This document shows, piece by piece, positions 6,623 through 14,842 of a stretch of 18,568 bases of DNA. The notes below the pieces were generated by a model. It was given only the letters and a program-made list of their open reading frames with translations, made no database searches and was not told the origin of the DNA. This stretch comes from a candidate division FCPU426 bacterium. Lineage in GTDB: Bacteria > Oederibacteriota > PGYV01 > Palsa-1178. A program made the position numbers and the translations under genes. The DNA is taken from contig PMTB01000281.1 in assembly GCA_003167475.1 (NCBI GenBank), positions 1 to 18,568 of the forward strand, in the 5' to 3' direction. Position 1 is the first letter of the stretch. Every line of letters begins with the position of its first letter.

Positions 6623-9052
6623 ATGTATGATAAATTCACGGACAGGGCGCGTAAAGTAATAGCTTTCGCCAAAGAAGAGGCCCAGAGGCTTGGGCATGAT
6701 TATCTGGGCACGGAACATGTGCTGCTTGGAATAATCAAGGACGCGGGCGGCATAGCCGCGGCAGTCCTTGAGTCTTTGAATATTGAACTTGATAAATTGA
6801 AGACTGAAATAGAGGACAGGCTCATCGAGAGCACGGGTTCCACAATGCTCGCGGGAGAGATACCTTTCATGCCGCAGACAAAAAAAGTTTTTGAGCTCGC
6901 GGCAGAGGAATCACAGACACTGGGGCATAATTACATAGGCACGGAGCACCTTCTGCTCGGGCTGTTAAAAGAGAGCGAGGGCACTGCCGCGCGCGTGCTC
7001 ATAGAGATGGGGATCAATTACAGGAAAGCGAAGGAAATGACCATATCCATACTCGGCACGAGCGCGCCGGCCAAGTACTCGGCCCATACAGGCGCCAAGA
7101 CAACAACCCCGACGCTTGATAATTTCGGAAGGGACTTAACCGCCTTGGCGCGCGACAACAGGCTCGACCCCGTCATAGGCCGCAACGACGAGATAGAACG
7201 CGTGGTACAGATACTCTCCCGCAGGACGAAAAATAATCCGGTGCTCATAGGCGAGCCCGGCGTGGGAAAAACAGCCATAGTGGAAGGCCTCGCGCAAAAA
7301 ATAATCAAGGGCGAAGTGCCCGAGCTGCTTTTGAACAGGCGTGTGGTCACCCTTGACCTTGCCGCCGTAGTGGCCGGCACAAAATACAGGGGCGAGTTCG
7401 AAGAGCGCCTCAAAACAATAATCAACGAGGTAAGGCACGCCGGCAATACCGTAATTCTTTTCATAGACGAGATACATACCCTGGTCGGCGCAGGGGCGGC
7501 TGAAGGCGCCATAGACGCGTCAAATATGTTAAAACCGGCGCTGTCGCGCGGCGAGTTCCAGTGCGTGGGCGCCACAACGCTCAATGAATACCGCAAGCAT
7601 ATAGAAAAGGACGGCGCTTTAGAGCGCAGGTTCCAGCAGGTGAAAGTAAAGGCCCCGTCCATAGAGGAAACCATAGAAATTATCAAAGGGCTGCGCGACA
7701 GGTACGAGGCCCATCACAAAGTCAAAATATCGGACGAGGCCATAGAAGCCGCGGCTAAATTATCCGAGCGGTACATCACGGAAAGGTTCCTGCCGGATAA
7801 AGCCATCGACGTTATTGACGAGGCCGGTGCCAGGGCGAGGCTTTACGCCACGACCGTGCCGGATGACATAAGGGACATTGACAAGGAAATAGAGCAGGTG
7901 ACCAAGGAAAAAGAGTCCGCGGTCAAATCCCAGGAATTCGAAAAAGCCGCGGGCATGAGGGACAAGATAAACGAGCTCCGCCGCAGGCGCGAGGAAGTGC
8001 GCCGGAAGCACGAGAATTCCAAGATAAAAAAGACGCCGGTGGTCAAGGCGGAGGATATCGCGTATATAATTTCCAAACAGACGGGCATACCGCTTCTGAA
8101 ACTCGAGGAAAAAGAATCCGAGAAGCTCATGAAGATGGAAGAGGAGTTCCACACGCGCGTTATCGGACAGGATGAAGCCATAAAGGCCATATCGCGTTCC
8201 ATACGCCGCTCGCGCTCGGGCATGTCGGATCCGAACAAGCCCATAGGCTCGTTCATATTTTTGGGGCCTACCGGAGTGGGGAAAACAGAAGTGGCCAGGA
8301 CACTGGCGAAAATATTGTTCGAGGACAGGGACGCTTTGATCAGGATAGACATGTCGGAATTCATGGAAAAGTTCGCGGTTTCGCGCCTGGTCGGCGCGCC
8401 TCCGGGATACGTGGGGCATGAGGACGGGGGGCAGCTTACGGAAAAAGTAAGGCGCAGGCCGTACTCGGTCGTGCTTTTTGACGAGATAGAAAAGGCGCAT
8501 CCTGAAGTATTCAACATACTCCTGCAGGTCCTCGAGAGCGGAAGGCTTACGGACTCGGTGGGAAGGACCATTGATTTTAAGAACACGGTTATCATCATCA
8601 CTTCGAATATCGGGTCAAAATACGCGGAGCGCGGAAGGTCGCTGGGCTTTAACAAGAGCGAGGATGAGATACCGTACGAAAAGATGAAGTCAAGGGTGCT
8701 CGAGGAAGTCAAAAAAGTCATGAACCCGGAGTTCATAAACAGGATAGACGAGATGATAGTGTTCCATCCGCTCACAAAGGAAGACCTGAGGCAGATAGTG
8801 GATATCATGATATCCGACATCACCAAAAGGCTCAATGAAAAATCCATCAAAATACAATTAAGCGACGGAGCAAAGGACCTGCTCATAGAACAGGGTTATG
8901 ACCCGACCTATGGCGCGAGGCCGCTGCGCAGGGCCATACAAAAACTGCTTGAGGACCCGCTTGCCGAGAAGCTTCTCACAGGTTCGCTTTCGGCCGACAA
9001 AGCCGTGGAAGTAGACAGGGATAAAGATATCCTCGTTTTTTCCACGAAATAA
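6623..9052 (+). CDS. clpC: ATP-dependent Clp protease ATPase subunit ClpC
   Basis: A ring-forming AAA+ unfoldase that feeds proteins to ClpP in the cytoplasm. The 809 residues show two ClpN repeats (about 1-145), then AAA1 with Walker A GEPGVGKT (210-217, K216) and Walker B ILFIDEIH. A UVR-type coiled middle region follows at about 418-465 (QEFEKAAGMRDKINELRRRREE). AAA2 has Walker A GPTGVGKT (548-555, K554), Walker B VLFDEIEKAHPE and sensor 2 GARPLRRAI. The UVR segment separates ClpC from ClpA and ClpB. L674-G675-F676 fits the tripeptide loop that docks on ClpP. The mcsA, mcsB and ctsR genes found beside clpC in Firmicutes are absent, so regulation probably differs. Start ATG has GAGAGG 6 bases upstream. 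Only 15 bases separate its stop from the TamB-like gene. Confidence 0.95.
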   Translation: MYDKFTDRARKVIAFAKEEAQRLGHDYLGTEHVLLGIIKDAGGIAAAVLESLNIELDKLKTEIEDRLIESTGSTMLAGEIPFMPQTKKVFELAAEESQTLGHNYIGTEHLLLGLLKESEGTAARVLIEMGINYRKAKEMTISILGTSAPAKYSAHTGAKTTTPTLDNFGRDLTALARDNRLDPVIGRNDEIERVVQILSRRTKNNPVLIGEPGVGKTAIVEGLAQKIIKGEVPELLLNRRVVTLDLAAVVAGTKYRGEFEERLKTIINEVRHAGNTVILFIDEIHTLVGAGAAEGAIDASNMLKPALSRGEFQCVGATTLNEYRKHIEKDGALERRFQQVKVKAPSIEETIEIIKGLRDRYEAHHKVKISDEAIEAAAKLSERYITERFLPDKAIDVIDEAGARARLYATTVPDDIRDIDKEIEQVTKEKESAVKSQEFEKAAGMRDKINELRRRREEVRRKHENSKIKKTPVVKAEDIAYIISKQTGIPLLKLEEKESEKLMKMEEEFHTRVIGQDEAIKAISRSIRRSRSGMSDPNKPIGSFIFLGPTGVGKTEVARTLAKILFEDRDALIRIDMSEFMEKFAVSRLVGAPPGYVGHEDGGQLTEKVRRRPYSVVLFDEIEKAHPEVFNILLQVLESGRLTDSVGRTIDFKNTVIIITSNIGSKYAERGRSLGFNKSEDEIPYEKMKSRVLEEVKKVMNPEFINRIDEMIVFHPLTKEDLRQIVDIMISDITKRLNEKSIKIQLSDGAKDLLIEQGYDPTYGARPLRRAIQKLLEDPLAEKLLTGSLSADKAVEVDRDKDILVFSTK

Positions 9053-9067
9053 AGGCCGGGGTTGATT

Positions 9068-12000
9068 ATGGCTATTTTCAAAAGGATTCTGACGATACTC
9101 CTCATTTTGGTCCTGGTTCTGGCCGGGTTTGCCGTATTTGCCATGAAATCCGGGATATTCACGGTTGAAGCCAGGGATTATGTCATTTCCCTCATCAAAA
9201 AAAATACTGGAAAAGACGTGCGTATAGGCAGTATAGAACTGGGTCTTTACAACAATATAGTGGTCCATGACGTATCGATGCCCGTGGCCATGACCTTCGC
9301 GCAAAAAGGCGAGTTCGCCTCCATCGGTTCGATCATCATCAGGTTCAACCTCCTGGACCTGATAGTCAAGAAAAAAGACATCAACAACACCCTCTCCCGC
9401 ATCATAGTCGACCGACCCCTCATATACCTGAAAAAAGAAAACGGCATTTTTAACCTCGGCGATTTCGCGTCAAGTTTTACCGTGCCAAGCTCCGGCGGCA
9501 AGGATGCCATGCCGCTCCCTGTCAACAAGATTTTCATCCAGAAAGGGAAGGTTGTTTACGAGGACAAAGACAACACTTTCAATTCATACGTGGATAATTT
9601 TTCCGGTACCATATTCCTCAAGGAAAATCCTTTGCTGCTGCGGGTAAACCTTTCCGGAATGACAAAAAATTCCGCCAGAAAGAACTTTAAGCTCGATCTG
9701 GACTACTACATAGGCAATTCAAGGTTCAGGGGAAATATAAAGATATCCGACGCGCTTTTGAACGACTGGGGCGCTTATTTCATGCAGCCGAAAGACTTTA
9801 CGATAAACAGCGGCGGGTTTTATGTGGACGCGGCAGCCTCCGGCACGGGGGTAAAACCCGAGCAGATGAAGATATTCGGCTACGCGGGCGTCAGGAACGG
9901 AAGCATAATGATAAAGAACAAGGTGCCGGTAACGGAAATAAACGGGGCCCTGGAAATAAACAATGACAAGATAAATATAAGGAACGCGTTTTTTAAGGTT
10001 TACGGCGGCAAGGGAGTGGTAAACGGCAAGGCCGGCTCCATATTCGGCAATATTGTTTGGAAAGCAAAGGCGGGCATTACCGGGATAGATGTCTCTGATT
10101 TTGACGCGCAAAACCTCACCGGAACCGCGCAGGTGCACGCGTCGGCGTCCGGGACAAAGGACAAACAGTCGGCTGAAATAAACGTCGGCCTGCCTGAAGG
10201 CGTTGTGAGGGGCATGCCCGTGAAGGATATATCACTGAAAGTCTCGCTTAAGGACAATGTGGCGAAATTGGATGAGTTTAAAGGAAGCGTGGGAAGCGGG
10301 ACACTTACCGGCGGCGGCACAGTGGACCTGAAAAAAACGAAGAACAGTTTTAATATCTGGATAGGGGCGTCAGGGCTTGACGCGCAGAAAGTGACCGGAG
10401 CGAAGGAAATAAGCGGCAGCGTGGAACTTGATATAAAAGCGCAGGGCCCGCTCAACCAGCCGAAGATCACAGCCGAGATAAAATCAGTTAAAATAAAGTA
10501 CAGCGGAAATGACATAGACAACCTTGCGGCAAAATTCACCTCTGACGGCGGAAAACTGACTTCAAGCGGGACGATGGCGTATAAAAATTATAAAAAACTG
10601 GCTTTGAACTCCGTAATAAGCGTCTCGGACGGCAGGATATCGATAGGAAATTTCAAGCTGCAAAACGGCAGGGACCTGCTTGTGGACGCAAAAGGCGGGC
10701 TGGTGATGAAAGACGGCAGCCTCGGGGTGAGCGTGACAGCCAGGGATATAATGCTCTCGGACCTGGCGCTGGACTTCCTCAAGGGTAAGGACATAGACGG
10801 GGCAATCAGGGGCACTGTTTTTTTAAGCGGCACAAGGGAAAAACCGGTGGCGCAGATGGACCTTAGCATGGCCGCGCTGAAGGTCAGGGGAAGTTATTAC
10901 AGGGTCACCGCGACGGTCAGTTACGGGGACAATGTGGTCAAAATAGGCGGGATTAATTTCAACGGGAACTTAAGGGGCTCCGGCGAACTGTCCCTGAAGA
11001 AAAAAATATTCGACGCCAACTTCGAGGTACAGGGGCTCAAAGGCGATGTGATAAGCGAATTTACCGGGGCGAAAATTCTGGATAATTCCATAGTGGACGG
11101 GAATATATTCCTCAAAAAGGAAGCTTCAGGCTACGGCGGTAAAATAGGGCTGGATGTATCCTACCCCAAGGGCGGCTATTATAAAGGGGTGAAGATCGAT
11201 ATCCAGGGATCCAATAATGTTTTTGCGGTAAAACAACTGGATATCAGGCAGAAAAAAGGGAGCTTAAAGTCATCCGGCTCATTCACGGTAAAAAATGACG
11301 CTGATATCAGGGCTGACCTTACGGGCTCCCTGGAGAATTACAGGATCAACGACGGGCTGTCCGCCGACGCCCGGTTCGCGGACATAATAGATTTTTCCAT
11401 GGGCGATGACCAGGCATCTTCGGCCCTTACGGACACTTTTAAGGCTTCGAAAATATCATTTAACGGCAAGCCGGTCGACGACCTTGACGTGTCCGTGAAA
11501 ACATCCGGGAAAAGCATCCCCGAATTCAAGGTTAAATGGGGCGAGGGTTACGTCGCCGAGGCCAGCATAAACGCGGAGCCTGAAATACCCGTGGTGGACT
11601 TAACGGTGCTGTTAAAGGACGCCGACATGTACAGGGTTTACACGCTCCTCAATAACAGGGAAAAACCGCTGCCGAAAGATTCGCTTGTGAGCGGGGAATT
11701 TGCCATAGCCGGCCCGGTCAACAGGGCCAGGTTCAAGGGTAACATTTCTCAGGCACAGGGCACTATAGACGGCGACGGTTTTGTGAGCCTGGAAAAGAAG
11801 AAGGGGATCTACTCGCTGGCTTCCTTCGGGATAAAATATTCCTCCGCCAATATAAATCTGAAGAGTTTCATGAACATATTCAGCGAAAAATTCAGGGAAA
11901 CCGGGATGTTAAGCGGCAGCGGGAACTTAAACGGCAGCCCCGATAAACTGGAAAGCACCGGAAGCGTGGTGCTCTCCTCGGGGAAACTCGCGGACATGCC

Positions 12001-14401
12001 TTATGACAGCATCAAGGCGGATTATGTTTATAAGGACAAAAAGGTGCTTTTGGACAAAGGCGAATTCGATTACAAAGACAGTTTTTTAAAACTTGACGGG
12101 TCTACATTTGAGGTGAAAAGCGATAATTCCTATTATGCCGCCATCCATACCCAGATGAAGGATTTCAGCCTGAAGAATTACAAACTTAACGGCGACCTGA
12201 ATTTTTACGGCACGATAAACAGCGATAAAAAGCTCACAATCGACGGTTCTTTAAGTTCGGATAATTTTACTTTCAGGAAGCATAAATTCTCTCCGTTCGT
12301 GCTCCATGTCAACTACGGGGACGACGTACTGTCGCTGCTCACAAGTAAAGGCGCTTACAACATTGACGCGGCCCTGGCCTTCAGCAAAGACGCGGTGACT
12401 TTCAGGCGCTATACCGCGGTTGAAAAAGAAACCGGGAACATGATGCTCGATGTCACGGGGTCCGTGCAGCTGCTCAAGGATACCGATTCCGACGTGTCGA
12501 TAGCCATAAAGGATGTGGACCCGCAGATGGCAAACGACCTGCTTGGCTGGGACCATACATGGAAGGGCAAAGGAAACGGGAACGTGAAGATATCCGGGAA
12601 TGTGGAAAAAGGGGTCGGCATAACAGTGCTGCTGACATTAAGCAACGGCATGGTTGACGGCGTCGATTTTGACACCGTAAACGGGCTTGTTGTGATAAAG
12701 GACGACACTGTCAACTTATCGCCGATTGATAACATCCTGCTTACAAAGGCCGATAAATATGTCCTGTCGGTCGGCGGAAAGATACCGGTGGCCCTATCAG
12801 AAGGCGCCGCTGAAAGGCTTAAAGGCTCCGAGATGAACCTCAGGGTTAAAATGAAGGGCGGGGACCTGTCAGTCTTTAAATTCCTTAAGTTCATTGACAC
12901 CGCGTCAGGGCCGGTGGACGTTGACCTGAGCATAAAAGGCACAAAAGAATTCCCTTCCGTATCCGGAAAGCTTAATGTAACAGGAGGGGACCTCAAGCTC
13001 AAATATCTTTTCGGCGACCTGAAAAATCTGTACGCCAATATCCTTTTAAAGGACAATGTCATAGATATTTACACACTGCAGGCGGACACGGAAAGAGGCA
13101 CGATCAAGGTCGAGAACCTGGACGAGAAAAAAGGCGGCATGATGAAAAGCATGAAGCCATACATGGTCAACTGGAGGATCACAAACATAGGCGACAAGGT
13201 GCGCTTCACCAACACCGATTACATGGAGTTCCTATCAGGGGACGCGGACCTGAACCTGGAAATGACCGGGCTTATGGACTCGCCCGACGTCCACGGGACC
13301 ATGAAATTCAGCGACGCGACGGTCGTGTACCCCATCAGGATGAAGACCAAACTCGGCGAGCCCGCGCCGGTAAAGGATGAGAATAACTACGCCAAGCGGA
13401 TAAACTGGGACGTGCTTATCATGGGCGGCGACAACTGCCGGTACTATAACGACACCATAAACTATTCCGCCGATGTCACCATGAAGTTCAATAACGACAA
13501 ACCCGTAAAAGTGACGGGCAGGGGTAATGATATGAAGATAGACGGCACTCTCGGCGTGTCAAAAGGGACATATAAATATTTTAACACTGAAATGACCATG
13601 GACAGCCAAAAAGAGTCGAAAATAGTCTTTGACGGCGACAGGCGGCCGAACCTTGATATTTACGCCACGACTGTCCTGCGGAAATTCGAGTTCAGTAAGA
13701 ACCTCGGTTACAGCCAGAGCGCTTTCTTTTCAGGCATGGCCGAAAACACAGCGGACCTTAACATTTACATAAGGTTCATGGGCAGGGTAAGCGACGTGAA
13801 ACTGGAACTGTCTTCCGAGCCGCCGCTGGATAAAAACAGGCTGGTTTACATCCTTACCACCGGCAACGACGTAGACACCAATTTCAGCCCGCAGGAAGCC
13901 TTAAAATATATGGATATGCTCGCTAACAATGTCCTAAAGAGCGGGACAAACCTGATAAACAAAGGGTCGCCGATAAAATTTGATGTCAAGATCCACAATT
14001 CGGATATGCTCGCGGGCGGAACCCAGCCGACGCCGGGGCCGGGCGCTGTTACCCGGACCACCAATGTAAATATAAATGCTGAACTTCCTGTGGCCACAAA
14101 TGTAGTGGTCTCTTACACCGGTTCGATCAACAATATTAACAATCCACAGGGACAGGGGCCCGACATCGGGCATACCATCAAAGCGGAATGGAATTATGAC
14201 CCGAACAGTAATTTATCCATCATTGGCAGGGTGGGGACCGACCCGAACGATCCGGGGCCCGTCTCCACGCCCGGTCAGCCCGAGCTTCGGGCACAGTGGG
14301 GATGGAGCCAGCAGTTCGGAAGCTACGGAATGAAGGCCACGCCGGTTCCGAAGCCGGCATTTACGCCGACGCCGACGCCGGTGCGAACACCGGAGCAGTA
14401 G
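9068..14401 (+). CDS. tamB: TamB-family translocation/assembly module protein
   Basis: A 1,777-residue envelope protein with one N-terminal membrane anchor (about residues 4-26) and a very long periplasmic body of repeating beta strands, as in AsmA/TamB proteins that form a lipid-binding groove across the periplasm. The TamB C-terminal domain is recognisable at about 1440-1600 (LGVSKGTYKYFNTEMTM near 1492 and RLVYILTTGND near 1591). Strand-rich residues follow, then an unusual Pro/Thr tail (TPVPKPAFTPTPTPVRTPEQ). It is longer than E. coli TamB (about 1,260 residues). ATG at 9068 is preferred, with GGGG at 9058-9061; an in-frame TTG at 9062 is the alternative. No BamA/TamA barrel gene is adjacent. 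It probably shares the clpC transcript. Known roles of the family are outer-membrane protein assembly and phospholipid transport; which applies here is unknown. Confidence 0.85.
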   Translation: MAIFKRILTILLILVLVLAGFAVFAMKSGIFTVEARDYVISLIKKNTGKDVRIGSIELGLYNNIVVHDVSMPVAMTFAQKGEFASIGSIIIRFNLLDLIVKKKDINNTLSRIIVDRPLIYLKKENGIFNLGDFASSFTVPSSGGKDAMPLPVNKIFIQKGKVVYEDKDNTFNSYVDNFSGTIFLKENPLLLRVNLSGMTKNSARKNFKLDLDYYIGNSRFRGNIKISDALLNDWGAYFMQPKDFTINSGGFYVDAAASGTGVKPEQMKIFGYAGVRNGSIMIKNKVPVTEINGALEINNDKINIRNAFFKVYGGKGVVNGKAGSIFGNIVWKAKAGITGIDVSDFDAQNLTGTAQVHASASGTKDKQSAEINVGLPEGVVRGMPVKDISLKVSLKDNVAKLDEFKGSVGSGTLTGGGTVDLKKTKNSFNIWIGASGLDAQKVTGAKEISGSVELDIKAQGPLNQPKITAEIKSVKIKYSGNDIDNLAAKFTSDGGKLTSSGTMAYKNYKKLALNSVISVSDGRISIGNFKLQNGRDLLVDAKGGLVMKDGSLGVSVTARDIMLSDLALDFLKGKDIDGAIRGTVFLSGTREKPVAQMDLSMAALKVRGSYYRVTATVSYGDNVVKIGGINFNGNLRGSGELSLKKKIFDANFEVQGLKGDVISEFTGAKILDNSIVDGNIFLKKEASGYGGKIGLDVSYPKGGYYKGVKIDIQGSNNVFAVKQLDIRQKKGSLKSSGSFTVKNDADIRADLTGSLENYRINDGLSADARFADIIDFSMGDDQASSALTDTFKASKISFNGKPVDDLDVSVKTSGKSIPEFKVKWGEGYVAEASINAEPEIPVVDLTVLLKDADMYRVYTLLNNREKPLPKDSLVSGEFAIAGPVNRARFKGNISQAQGTIDGDGFVSLEKKKGIYSLASFGIKYSSANINLKSFMNIFSEKFRETGMLSGSGNLNGSPDKLESTGSVVLSSGKLADMPYDSIKADYVYKDKKVLLDKGEFDYKDSFLKLDGSTFEVKSDNSYYAAIHTQMKDFSLKNYKLNGDLNFYGTINSDKKLTIDGSLSSDNFTFRKHKFSPFVLHVNYGDDVLSLLTSKGAYNIDAALAFSKDAVTFRRYTAVEKETGNMMLDVTGSVQLLKDTDSDVSIAIKDVDPQMANDLLGWDHTWKGKGNGNVKISGNVEKGVGITVLLTLSNGMVDGVDFDTVNGLVVIKDDTVNLSPIDNILLTKADKYVLSVGGKIPVALSEGAAERLKGSEMNLRVKMKGGDLSVFKFLKFIDTASGPVDVDLSIKGTKEFPSVSGKLNVTGGDLKLKYLFGDLKNLYANILLKDNVIDIYTLQADTERGTIKVENLDEKKGGMMKSMKPYMVNWRITNIGDKVRFTNTDYMEFLSGDADLNLEMTGLMDSPDVHGTMKFSDATVVYPIRMKTKLGEPAPVKDENNYAKRINWDVLIMGGDNCRYYNDTINYSADVTMKFNNDKPVKVTGRGNDMKIDGTLGVSKGTYKYFNTEMTMDSQKESKIVFDGDRRPNLDIYATTVLRKFEFSKNLGYSQSAFFSGMAENTADLNIYIRFMGRVSDVKLELSSEPPLDKNRLVYILTTGNDVDTNFSPQEALKYMDMLANNVLKSGTNLINKGSPIKFDVKIHNSDMLAGGTQPTPGPGAVTRTTNVNINAELPVATNVVVSYTGSINNINNPQGQGPDIGHTIKAEWNYDPNSNLSIIGRVGTDPNDPGPVSTPGQPELRAQWGWSQQFGSYGMKATPVPKPAFTPTPTPVRTPEQ

Positions 14402-14441
14402 GATTGCGTTGAGGAAATTTAGCGGCGGGATTTTGACGCAG

Positions 14442-14535
14442 TGTAGCGGCGCATATTATGCGCCATCACCGGTTCAGCGGTTTATTTTTACTGCAGATGA
14501 TGGCCCGCCAATGGCGCATTATATGCGCCTCTACA
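14442..14535 (+). repeat. Second REPIN-like palindromic element
   Basis: A 94-bp intergenic element with the same outer ends as the one after ilvE: TGTAG (14442-14446) and CTACA (14531-14535). The end units, 14442-14464 and 14513-14535, are 23-bp inverted copies of each other with two mismatches. Each contains its own palindrome (GGCGCATA with TATGCGCC at 14448-14464; GGCGCAT with ATGCGCC at 14513-14529). The palindromes differ in sequence from those of the first element; the GTAG edge and inverted-pair plan are shared. Confidence 0.65.
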
Positions 14536-14768
14536 AAACCTGTAAAATTAAAAACAAAACATGTATTTTGTTAATATTCCGTTTTCCACCGCAACATTTT
14601 TCGTTAAAAACTGTCTTATATAATGTAAGCGAAGTTAACGAAAACTGCAAAAATAATGATTGAATTAAGGGGAAGAGCAAGGCAAATATTTTCAAAAAAC
14701 GCGCTCTTTTAAAGGATATCCGCAGGTTAACCGTTTTAACTTGAACCGGTTAAAACAGCTGTATTTCA

Positions 14769-14797
14769 TTGACTTAACAGTTAAAAATAACTATACT
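14769..14797 (+). promoter_or_regulatory. Sigma-70 type promoter for the stalk genes
   Basis: TTGACT at 14769-14774 and TATACT at 14792-14797 are separated by exactly 17 bases, each a 5/6 match to the consensus. The predicted start near 14804 leaves a leader of about 39 bases before the ATG at 14843. This argues against the longer open frame that begins upstream at 14741. Confidence 0.65.
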
Positions 14798-14842
14798 TTT
14801 AGTGATGAGAGACTTAAAGCCATGAAGAGAGAAGGGGAGTTT

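Larger units (their letters stand above)
14402..14842 (+). other. 441-bp non-coding spacer
   Basis: The spacer between the TamB-like gene and the first secreted stalk gene. It holds a REPIN-like element at 14442-14535, a TATAAT at 14619-14624 without a good -35 box, an inverted repeat GTTTTAAC/GTTAAAAC (14733-14740, 14749-14756), and a promoter at 14769-14797. Its A+T content rises sharply after 14540. Open frames here overlap the repeat or lie upstream of the promoter, have no ribosome site and resemble no known family. Confidence 0.7.

Noticed and set aside
7843..8886. Long minus-strand open frame (347 codons)
   Set aside because: It lies wholly inside clpC, whose plus-strand product has every expected motif; the minus product is Ser-rich and unlike any family.
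14409..14663. Plus-strand open frame of 84 codons after the TamB-like gene
   Set aside because: It runs through the REPIN-like element, has no convincing ribosome site and its product resembles nothing.
14741..14842. N-terminal extension of the first stalk protein from a start at 14741
   Set aside because: A 17-bp-spaced promoter lies inside this stretch and a ribosome site with typical signal peptide begins at 14843.
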